Positions 1-12,000 of a stretch of 64,000 bases of DNA are shown piece after piece. Position 1 is the stretch's first letter. Each line of letters opens with the position of its first letter. The DNA is taken from positions 682,001 to 746,000 of the forward strand of contig NW_024465434.1 of assembly GCF_017591425.1 (NCBI RefSeq). The letters run 5' to 3'. The position numbers were made by a program, and so were the translations under genes. The notes beneath the pieces are model-generated. The model searched no databases and was not told where the DNA came from. It worked only from the letters and a program-made list of their open reading frames with translations. Origin of the DNA: Ochotona curzoniae (lineage: Eukaryota > Chordata > Mammalia > Lagomorpha > Ochotonidae).

Positions 1-3000
1 CTCACATTACAATTAGAATTTCTAACGCATCTTTGACAAAGAATGGTCTAGACTGAAACATCTCTTTGGTATCTTCATGCAGGATTCCCTCTGGCTTCAT
101 CAGTACCTTTAATCCTGGGTTTCTCTCCACTGACTGAATCCCTTGTGCCACCAACTAGCGAAGACAAATCTATGAGCATGCAGTCACTCACCTGGTCCAG
201 CCGTCCTTCAGCGCCTCTGCGCAGCGCTGTGGGGAAATAAACACAGCCATCAGTGCACAGGGACCTCGGGTCACTCTGAGCAGCAGCTCCCAAACAGCAG
301 GCCTGTAGCTTGCACTACAGGAACATTCCTGCTAAGGGCTGGGGTAAAGCAGCAGCAGAAAGCCCAAGCACCAAGGACCCTGCCACCCATGTGGGAGACC
401 CAGAAGTCGTCCACAGCTCCTAGCTTCAGTCTGGCCCAGCACTTTCTGTTGCAGCTCTCTGTGGAGGGAACCAGTGGATAGAAAAATTCCTCTCAGTTTC
501 AGCGTGATGGCTCAATTGACTAGTCCTCCCCTTGTAAGCACCGGGATCCCTTACAGGCGCTGATTCGTGTCCCAGATGCTCTACTTCCCACTCAGCTCCC
601 TGCTTCTGACCTGGAAAAGTAGTGCAGGCTGGTCCAAAGCCTTGGGACCCTACACCTGCATGGGAGAACAGGAAGAGGCTCCTGCCTCTGCATCAGCTCA
701 GCTCTGGCCATTGCAGACATTTGGGAGTGAACTGGCAGATGGAACATCTTTCTCTCATTCCTTCTCTCTGTAAATCTTTCTAATAAAAACAAATAAATCT
801 TTGAAAAACAAAATAAATAATAATATTTTTAAAAAATACAGGAATATCCATGTTGAAATTTAGACTAGAAAAAAGCGCCAATGCTTTTGACATCTCATAT
901 GGGTACCATGTGGGGTCCCTACTGCTCTGCCTCTGAGCCAGCTCCCTGCTAATGCACCTAGGAAAAGCAGTAGAAGATGCTCCAAGTGCTTGGGCCCACA
1001 ACACACACATGAAGCCCAGATGAGACGCCTGGCTTCTACCTGGCCCAGCTCTGACTACTGCAACCACACAGGGAATGGAGATTCTCTGTCTCTGTAACGT
1101 TCAAATATATCAACAATTCTTACAAAAAAACAAAACAAACAAAAAAACCACATACACACAAGAAAGCAGAAGTAGCTCAGACAACAATAAAGTTCCTCCT
1201 ATTTGCAGGGTACCTTTCTTTCCTCATATCTACAGAAACCATTTATCACAACAGTCCTGGAAGGGACCTGCAGTATTATTAAAAGAAGAATCAACCTTCT
1301 TTTAAAAAAGTTATTTTCATTTCAAAACCAGAGTTACACAGAGAGAGAAAGAAAGAGAGCTTCCATCCACTGGTTTACTCCCCAGTGGCCCGAGCTGAGC
1401 CAATCCAAAGCCAGCAGTCAGAGCTTCCTCTGGGTCTTCCATGTCAATGCAGGGTCCAAAACCTTGGGCCATCCTTGCTGCTTTTCCAGGCTATAAGCAG
1501 GGAGCTCTATTAGAACGGAAGTAGCTGGACAGGAATTGGCAATCACATGAGATTTTGGTGTTGCAGGCAGAGCTTAACCTACCCTGCCACAACATTGGCC
1601 CAATATCTCTCTTTAAAAAAAAAAAAAAAAAGAATACACTGGGCCCAGCTGTGGCCTAGTAGCTAAAGTCCTTGCCTTACATACACTGGAATCACATATG
1701 GGAACCAGTTCATGTCCTAGCTGCTCCACTTCCTATCCAGCTCCCTTCTTCTTGGCCTGGGAAAGCCGTTGAAGATGGCCCAAAGCCTTGGGACGCTGCA
1801 CCCACATGGTAGACCTGGAAGAAGCTCCTGGCTTCAGCTTGGCTCAGCTCAAGCTGTTTAGGCCACTTGGGGAGTGAACCAACAAATGGAAGATCTTCCT
1901 CTCTGCCTTTCCTTTTCTCTGTAATCCTGGCTTTCCAAAAAGAATATATAAATCTTAAAAAAAAAAAAAAAGAAACGCGCTACACTGTGGCATCCATAGT
2001 ACTAGATGGGAGAGCAACAAGCAGAAGTGAGCCTACCCGTCTCTCTCCCAAATTCTATGTCCCATTCCAGCCAATAATGAACTCAGAAAGCAGCACAGGA
2101 GTTTGGACTGATTAATGATACCACTTGGGAGGCCCACATAGCAATCTGAGCGCTTGGTTTCAAGAACTGGACCTGCTCCCCATCCCGGATCCTGCTAATG
2201 CATACTCTGGGAGGCTCGGGTACTTAGTCGCTGCAACCCAGGGGACAGACCTGGAGTGAGTTCCCGGTTTCTGCCTTTGGCCGGGTCCACCTTGGTCATT
2301 GCGGGCATGTGGGGGGTGAACCAGATGATGGAAGAACACAACTGCTGTGTATGTGTGTGCAGAAAATAATACAAATCAAAAACAAAAATCTTCAAGGGAC
2401 AGGTGTGTACAGGAACTTATTTTAGAGCCAGTGGGTCAGAAACTGGGATGACACCGTGGGCTTGCGTCACAGGCATTTATGCGGGGCAGTGCTGTGAGAC
2501 TGAGCCTTCAACCTTGGAGTCCCACCCTAACTCCAGGCTGGTAGTGTCAGAACTGAACTGAACTGAACTGAACTGAACAACAGGACCCTAAATTGGTATG
2601 CACAGGGACTGGAGAACAGGTCCGGGTAGGCAAAAACCCCACATGGGTGGGGTCAGAAGGAAAGGACAGAGTAAGGACGTGTACCAATCAGAAGGAAAGA
2701 CAATGTGCTCTTCATGCTCAGCCCATCTAGAAGACCAGGCGCAGTGCCTACCTGCCTCAGCAGCTCATCCGAGTACCCTAGCCAGGCGCACGATGTGGTG
2801 TACGCTGGGTAGCCATGGGTCATCATCTGCTCTTCTACAAAAAACACAACACTTTCCAGGGACTTCCAGCATTAGAGCTGCCTGGAGCCACACTGCACTC
2901 AGGCACCAGTGCAGGCTCCTGGGGACATCAAAACGGGCTGACTGGGACACCCCAAGGGCCCTCCGTGCCCCCTCCCTGCCCCAAGCGTGACCCTTGAGCC

Positions 3001-6000
3001 CAACTTCAGCTCTGCAATGGGAGGTCACACCCCGGAGGCTTCTTCATCCAGCCAAAGGAGAGACATACTTCACAGTGCATCATGACGGCAAACGCAAGGA
3101 AGGGGGAGTGTCGTGACCCACCTCTTTCTTTTTTACCAGCTTGAGATTTCTGCAGTATGTCTGGAAAAGACAAAAAGCATCACTCACTCTTTCGGACAAT
3201 GAGATAGAAGGCTACCAAGCAAGGGTGAGCAGAACGCACTCCACTATACCACACAGGCACCACTCACTGTAGGCTTCCTCTTCGGTCAGGACATCGGTGA
3301 TGTAGCGGAAATCGATGCAGGACACCAGTTTCTTGGGGTCCTAGTGGCAGGAGAAAGGGCCCAATCAATGATGTATCTCAGCAGGATTTGTGTATAGTTA
3401 CCCAATGTTGTCATTCCTTGGTGCACAGTCCTTCTGAGGCTCTCACTGCCCCTGACAAGCCCTGAGTTCCTCAGGCCCTGAGGCCTTGTTCCAAATGACC
3501 ACAGGGGCCAGAGCCGAGCCAATCCAAAGCCAGGAGCTAGGCCTTCCTCTGGGTCTCTCATGAGGGTTCGGGGTCCCAGGTTTTTGGACCATTCTCCACT
3601 GTTTCCCAGGTCATAAGCAGGGAGCTGGATGGGAAGTAGAACAGCCAGAATATGAATTGGTGCCCAAATGGGATGCTGGCACCTGCAGGTAGACAATTAG
3701 TCTGTGGAACTACCATACTGGCCCTTCTGGTGACTTTTTTTTTTTTTTTTTAAAGATTTATTTTTATTATTTTTTCATTGGAAAGGCAGATATACAGAGA
3801 GGAGAGACAGAGAGGAAGATCTTCCGTCCGATGATTCACTCCCCAAGTGAGCCGCAACGGGCCGATACTATGCCGATCCGAAGCCAGGAGCCTCTTCCGG
3901 GTCTCCCACGCGGGTGCAGGTTCCCAAAGCTTTGGGCTGTCCTCGACTGCTTTCCCAGGCCACAGGCAGGGAGCTGGAAGGGAAGCGGGGCTGCCGGGAT
4001 TAGAACCGGCGCCCATATGGGATCCCGGGCGTGCAAGGCGAGGACCTTTAACCACTTGCGCCACCGCGCTGGGCCCCCTTCTGGTGACTTTTAAACCATC
4101 TACTTTGGCAGCCACAAACCACACAGCCCTGCTAAAGGCTGATCTTGACTCAGGAAGAAGGCTCCCGAGGCTCCTGGGCTGCCCTCTACCATGGTAAACA
4201 GCTGAGACAACGTCCTGTTTTCTCTGGTCCCTAGGGAAGTCCACTGCTTCCACAATCTTCAACAACATGCTGCTGGCTTTCCTTTCATTTTGCTGGTAAA
4301 TACAAACAAGGGCCTTCTTTTGTAGCCAAATTTCTAGCAGTCACCCAAAGTACCCACACAGGGACAGGTGCAGAGTGGTGAGGCATCCAAGCTTCATGCT
4401 TGGATTCAAAGCCAGATCCTCTGAGTCCCTTCCCCTTCAACATGCCCAGAGTACTGTCCCCCAGCAGTGAGGTGCTCGTCCCTGCCACTGACAGGTCAAG
4501 CAGAAATGCACATCTTTCCAATTCAATGTTGAGTTCTCTGGCTCTGGTATTGCACAGCAGATACAACAATGGTCTTGATGGCGTGGCCAAAATGATAGCT
4601 TGGGGGCCAGTGCAGTGGCCAAGCATGCTAAGCCTTTGCCTGTGGTGCCAGCACTGCCTGTGAGTGCCAATTTGAGTCCAGCTGCTCTATTTCTGATCCA
4701 GCTCCCTGCAGATAGTCTGGGAAAGCAGTGCGGGATGGCTCAAGTCCTTAGGCTCCTGCACCCACAAGGAAGACCCAGAAGAAGCTCCTCACTCCTGGCT
4801 AAGCTCTGGCCATTGAGGCTATTTAAGGAGTGAACCAATGGATGGAAGCTCTCATTCTGTCTCTCTTTCTCTTTGTATAACTCTGCCTTTCAAATAAAAA
4901 TAAATAAATCTTTTAAAAATAAGGAAAAAGAAAAGAGCTTGTGGGGGTACTTTTCTTGTTCAGTCTTTGGCTCTGTGAGGTTCCTGGACAATCTGTAACA
5001 CTCATCTTCTCCCAGTCACCTAACAGGCTCAGACACTGGGCATCACGTGGTACACACCCACAGCGAGCAGGCAAGATGTCAACAGCCCCCTTCCCATAGC
5101 TCCACTGGCCTGCATGAGCACAGCCACTGCTACTTCAGCAATCAGAGGAGATTATAACCTACTGCTTTCACCACTGAAGTGAATCACAGATACTCCTGCA
5201 TATGTTTACCATTATCAAGAAGGCCAATAATTCAGGAAACGTACTACATTAACACACAACTAAAATAACAGGAGGCCTACTACTCACCATGTCCACAAGC
5301 ATCTTCCACAGTGGCTGAAAGAAAAAAGAGAAGATTTATCAAACATGCACAATGACAATTTTTCTCCTGACAGTAAATGTACAGCAGGCAAGCTGCTTCC
5401 AGACATCTGGTCTACCTCTCCCTCCTGGTATCCAAGCCTTCTGCTGCATCCCAACCTTTCTCTTTCGTTATTCCTTCCCCTCTTCCTGACGCCTTCCTAA
5501 GCAGCCCCGAAGATGTCCTGACTACTGCCCACATCGCTAGGGGAGAAGTAACTAGGGAATCCCATAATCCCCTGTGTGTCCTGTGGGGACCCTGCAGTGC
5601 AGGGGCCTTCTGCCTTTAGATGACTGCTTGTACAGCGAGCCACTTGCGGTTTTGTGGCAGCACCCAGATGAGGAGGTGAGGGGATTACCTTTCCCTCCTG
5701 CTTGGCCCACAGGTCCCATATGGCATTGAGGATGGCTGCTGTGGCCAGGTGCACCACGCCTTTCTCAGGACCGATCTGGTAGGAAGGAAGAAAGTGCAAC
5801 AGCCTGTCTTCCACTTGAAAAGCACATGCAGGTCTTTTAGCCATGGACATGCTTCAAGAATAGAAAATCAACAATGGAAACTTACCTGCAGGCTAAGGTT
5901 TTTAAGGCTCTACACTGGGAATATAACATTAATAAAAAGCAAATATTACCCATTCACCCTGACCCAAGCCAATCCAAGATCAGATATCACATTTGGTTGT

Positions 6001-9000
6001 TATGCTTTACTAGCATTTCAGCTGGAGCACTTTCTCCCCTTATTCTATATATGACACTGGCATTTCCAGAACTGACAGGCCAAGTGATTTGTTGAGTGTC
6101 CTTCAATTTGAGTTGGTCTGGAGTTCCTTCATTAGATTTGGGCTACACATATATGTATGTTGGCATGAATATTCCATAAGGAATGACAGCGTCTTATGTT
6201 ATTACCTTTTACTGCTTTGGTAAGTTTCAATCTATTTGGCTTCTGTACTATCAAATTACCATTTGCCTCTTCTAAGTAAGGAGGTTGCTAGTGCCCCCAA
6301 AGTTTAGGACACACTGATGTCCTAAACTAGTTGTGCCCGTGGAGGTTGCAGTATGATTTTTCTAATGTTACCATTCCTCTTACATTTAGTGGCTTGTATC
6401 CTAACGTAGTGAAGGGTTTTCTCTGTCCTTCACTTACTATCTGGATGAACTCATACATTTCTTATTGGATTTAATGAATCTGTTAAGTTTTGAACAGGCT
6501 TTTGCTCTCCCAACTCGGGCTCGACCTTAGTCTTTGGTTAATGGTCAATAGATTACAATTTGGTATTTAGGAAGTGGGCCCAGTTGGAGGTTGTTGGGTC
6601 ATGGAAGAGGGGACTTGCCCTTGAAAAGCAGTACTTGCGAGAGGATGGGCTATTCAAGCTGAATTCTGCCAACATTCTCTTATCTCCCTGGCTAGCCAGA
6701 CAATTTTTCCCTCTGCTTCTAAATTAACGGGTCACCCAATCTCTAAACCTTCTTTCCTCAGCCGCCTCTCTCTCAGGTCCTTTAGTAAAAGCAATGACAT
6801 GTACAGCAATATAGGGTTGTAAGTTGATACTATCGCCTTTATTTTGTTAGCTCCAGATCTGTCAATGAGGGCTTCTTCAAGATGATACTTTTCAAGGCAG
6901 TTTAAAATTGCTTTGTAGAGGGGCCCGGCGCGGTGGCGCAGTGGTTAAAGGTCCTTGCCTTGCACGCCCAGAATCCCATGTGGGCGCCGGTTCTAGTCTC
7001 GGCAGCCCCGCTTCCCTTCCAGCTCCCTGCCTGTGGCCTGGGAAGGCAGTCGAGGACGGCCCAAAGCTTTGGGACCCTGCGCCCGTGTGGGAGACCCGGA
7101 AGAGGCTCCTGGCTTCGGATTGGCATAGTATCGGCCCGTTGCGCTCACTTGGGGAGTGAATCATCAGACGGAAGATCTTCCTCTCTGTCTCTCCTCTCTG
7201 TATATCCGCCTTTCCAATGAAAAATAATAAAAATAAATCTTTAAAAAAATTGCTTTGTAGAAAAGTAAAAAATAAACTTCCAGGCACCACAGAAAGTATC
7301 CTCTTTTTCACTGATGGCAGACTGAACAGTTGGGAAAAACACCTGGTATTAGACAAGGGTGAAGTCTGGGTGTCTGGGTTTTTGTTACTGTGTAAGCATC
7401 CTCTGTGGGGAACTTCACTTTTCCAGGCCTTGGACTTGAGCTTCACATGTGGATCTGTACACACAGAAAATGCGAGGACTGTCCCACATCAACTATGCCT
7501 GTTTCTCTCCTTACCTGCCTCCCACAATGCCCATAATAAACCCATCAGCGCTCTGACCATTCAGCTCTGCATCCTGCAGACTTCTTTGACGCATTCAGCA
7601 GGGGTGGGGTGAGAAATAAGGGTCCACAATCAACATACACAGAAAGGAAATGATTACCTCAAAATACTGATTTCTTCAATGGCTCATATCCTAACCTAAT
7701 CTGAATAAGCGATTTTACTTTAAAACTGTAAGCTCATCACTATTTTCACATTTGTGGCAAAGAACATCTTAGAGCTAAGTATTATTGTTACTTATGGAAG
7801 TCTTACCCATCTCAGCTGCCCATCACTGGTGAGCTGCCTGTAGAAGTTTCTGAAGTTACCAATAATGTCCTTGAAGTCCTTGTTAAGGACATGCTGGGCA
7901 AGGGCATTCACAGCACAGACAACTGTTACAAGAAAAAAATCATTTTATGATACAGTTCCATAGGCCCTGGGATTTCCCCTGCCCTCTCCCCTAATCTCCC
8001 CACCCCCCACTGAGTTATCCCATATCATTACAACAGCATAGTTTCTCATAAACAGCCATAAGTCCATCATTGCAGGCATGGACAATGGCAGAGAGTCCAG
8101 CATCCCATTGTCAAGACACTCCAACAGTTACACTGGGAGTCCATCCTCGATCCGGAAGTAGAGATGCACACTGCACCGTATCCTCACATCTGGACATGAC
8201 AATCTCCACTACAAGTCACTATATATCCCTCCAAGTGAAAAGCAACCAAACAAAATCAACAACAGAAAGAAAAACAGAAATTTACAATGCCATGAAGTTA
8301 AACAACATGTTACTGTATAGGATAGTCTCTATTACACAGTTACTATACATCCCCTTAAATTAAAAGCCACCAAACAGAATCAAAAACAGGGGGAAAAAAA
8401 GCCAGAAATCTACAATGCCATGAAGTTAAATAACATGCTACTGAATGACTAATACGTCACTGAAGAAATGAAAAAGAAAACCAACAACCTTCTTGAAGAA
8501 AATGTTTTGATACAAAGGCGGCATGCTAAAACATCAAAACACCAGGAACAAATAAATATGGGGACTTTAGAGGAAAAATTGCAAATACAAAACGTGTTTT
8601 TAAAAATTGTCCCAAATGTCTTCAGTGGTTGTCACAATATCATACAAGTAGAACAGTTTTTACTCATATACCTAGTTTAATTGCTAAGTACAGCAAGCAC
8701 ATTTTGATTGGTTATCATGTAAAAAGAGAACCCTACCTAGAACCACAAGTTAAACAGTATTCCTTGCCTAGGGCAGGTGGTTTGTCTAGCAGCTAAGTTG
8801 TTACTTGGGATGCTAGGCTTGGGGCTGGCATTGTGGTACAATAACTCAGCCCACTAAGAATTCTGTAATCCACTCAGACATTGTTGTTTGCCCTTGTGAG
8901 ATGGATTTCGAAACCGATGTGAGCTTGCGAGTTAGTGTTGCTGGTACATGTCTTGGTGAGTGGGCCTTTAACAATTCACACACAGGAGTACAATTAAGGC

Positions 9001-12000
9001 CATGCCATTTCTGGACACCTTATTGTGTGCCTAACCATTCCCTTAGAATCTGGCCCAGACATGTAGTGCACCTTCTGGCAATGGCTTGCTGAGAATCCTA
9101 CAAGTTGATGGAAGTGATGGGAGTATGAGCTGAAACTGCTACGGTGATAAATGCAGTTACTGTGACCTTAAATGTTAACCTGTCCTTGCAACTCTTGGCA
9201 GCACAGAAAATGTATTTGTTTTAGCCACTTTTATAAATTTTTGGCTAGAGGAATTACAGGGTACTTTTATTTATATCTTAAAGATATTCTTTTAATTATT
9301 GTTTGTTTATGGCGTTGTAGAGCCTGAAGTTGTAAGGGCAGGCTAGTGACATTTCTTGTCTTGGATCCTTATGTTTTTTTCCCTTTTGATGTATTTCTCC
9401 CATTAAGTGATAGGTAAGTTGTAGAAACAGAAATATAGTGGGAATGTATTACTAATATGTAGGTAACCACATGTGCCTTGGCCTTGGAGTCCTGGCTATC
9501 ACCCAATGGCTACAATTAAAAAATGAATAATGACTTGCTTTGAAGAAACTGATTATAGTAATTTACAGAATTATCTTTAAGAGCACCTAGTTGATCATGA
9601 AATAGAAAATTGATTGAATATCTGTGCATGCCAGCTTGGCCATGAAGTTAAAAAAAGAACAATCAAACGTGTGTGCAGAAGTTTCTGATGTGTGTGAGTA
9701 AATAAAAAGGACAGCTTCTTGAGCTGTAACAAGAGGGCACCAAATGACAGTGTCCGTCTCTTCTTATCACTGACTTCACACACCCTTCTTGAGCTCCGAA
9801 CTCGGCTGGAGCTAGCCTCCAGCAGGATACAGCTCAAGTACTAGGGCCTGCCATCCACATGAGCCCCCCAGGCTCCTGGCGTTTCAGGCTCCTGGCTTTG
9901 GCCCGGCCCAACCCTGGCAATTTTGACCATCTCTCCCTCTATCTCTGTAACTCTGCATTTCAAACAGATAAATAAACAAATCTTTAATTTGGAAAAGTGC
10001 CTGATTCGGGCCCAGTGCAATAGCATAATGGCTAAGGTCTTCGCCTTGAATGCGCTGGGATCCCATGTGGGCACCAGTTCTAATCCGGCAGCTCCACTTC
10101 CCATCCAGCTCCCTGTTTGTGGCCTGGAAAAGCAGTTGAGAACGCCCAAGGCCTTGGGACCCTGCACCAGTGTAGGAGACCTGGAAAGAGGTTCCTAGCT
10201 CCTGGCTTCAGATTGGCACAGCACTGGCGGTTGTAGCCACTTGGGGAGTAAATCATCAGACGGAAGATCTTCTTCTCTGTCTCTCCTCTCTGTACATCTG
10301 CCTTTCCAATAAATACATTAAAAAAAAAAGAAAGAAAAGAAAAATGCCTGATTCAAGCCCCAGCTTCTCTGCTTCTGACTCCATGTCCTGCAATGGCGCC
10401 CTGGAGGCAGCAGACAGGCTCTCAAACACTTGGGTCCCTGTCACCCATGTAGGGAAAGCCCAAGTGTTACAAATCCCAAACTCTGCATGCACATAAAGCC
10501 ATGAATGGTAAGTTCCACACTGGAGCTCAGGTGGCATCTCCCACGTGTACCAAAAACACTGTGCTAAAGAACCTTCAGGCTATGTATATAGACTGTACGT
10601 GAAACACAAATTTATTTCATGGCTTTACGTGGGTCCCACCCCACCAAGATATCTCCTTATGTATATGTAAATATTTCAAAAATTTTTTCAAGTCCAAAAT
10701 GTAAGACACTTCTGGTCCAAGCAGGTGGGATGAGGGAAACTCCACCTGCAGCACCTCAGGCTCCGTGGAGCAGCCCCCAGATGGCTGTGCAGTGCTGGAT
10801 GCCAAGCAGCCATTCTGGAAGCACTAGGGCTTTTGTGAATGAGGTACATAATTCTTCCAATCCACAACCCCATCTCCTGGAATTGTGACAAGGAGTCCTC
10901 CTCACTCCTTGATGGTTGATGCTCTTGGAATAAAGAAAAGCTGTGTCAGTCAGGGATGCAAGCTAGGGTTTGCCATTATCCACAACTAACCTGTCTCCTG
11001 AAATCAGCAACACTTAACAAAGCTAAGGATGACCTCATCTTTGTGGCTCTAAGAGATGACAAGAAACGTGAGTGACTCATATCTTTAGTATGTGGATCTT
11101 TTTTGTTCAACAGGAAGCTCCTGTAAGAAATGAACTGAAATTGATTGCAACCCATAGAAATCTGGGTTGTGGTCGTCTGCCTTCAGCGTAGAGAAGAGCC
11201 TACGTCAGGTCTACATATTCAATGGGCTGGAAATTCACGTAGAAAATCTTAGCCCTGGGGTTGGCACAGTGGCACTACAGTCTAATTCCCCATCTGCAGC
11301 GCCAGCATCCAATAAGTGTGCCGGTCCATGTCCCAGCTGCTCCACTTCCAGTCCAGCTCTCTGTTTCTGGCCTGGGAAAGCAGTGGAGGACGGCCCAGTG
11401 CCTTCAGCCCCATATCCATGTGGGAGAATGAGAAGAAGCTCCTGGCTCCCAGCTAAGGATCAGCTTAGCTTTGGTTGTTTTGGCCATTTAGGGAGTGAAC
11501 CAATGGATGGAAGACTTCTCTCTGTGTCTCTCCTTTTCTCCCTGAAAAAAAAAAATCTTCCTTTCAAATAAACAAAATCTTTTAAAAAAATAAAAAATTT
11601 TAGGAGAAGAAGAAGAAAAAAAGACAAACTTTGGTGTTGCTGACTAAACAGTGCATTTCTCTTGTGACTTTACGCCCTGGGACCTCAATGCCTCAGGATG
11701 CATCAGCATGAGACAACCATTACGACAGAGTGTCAGACCCCTGGGGGTATATGAACCCAGAAGGCTTCTATCTGCTTTTTGGCCTATTTAAAAATTCTTC
11801 CATTTTAAAAAAAAACATTCATTTATTTTTATTGGAAAGGCAGATCTACAGTGAGAAGAGATAGAAACATCTTTCATTCACTGGTTCATTCACCAAATGG
11901 ACTCAATGCTGGAGCTGAGCCAATCTGAAGCCAGGGGCCAGGAGCTTCCTCTAGGTCTCCCACGTGGGTGCAGGGTCCCAAGGCTTTGGGATGTCCTCGA

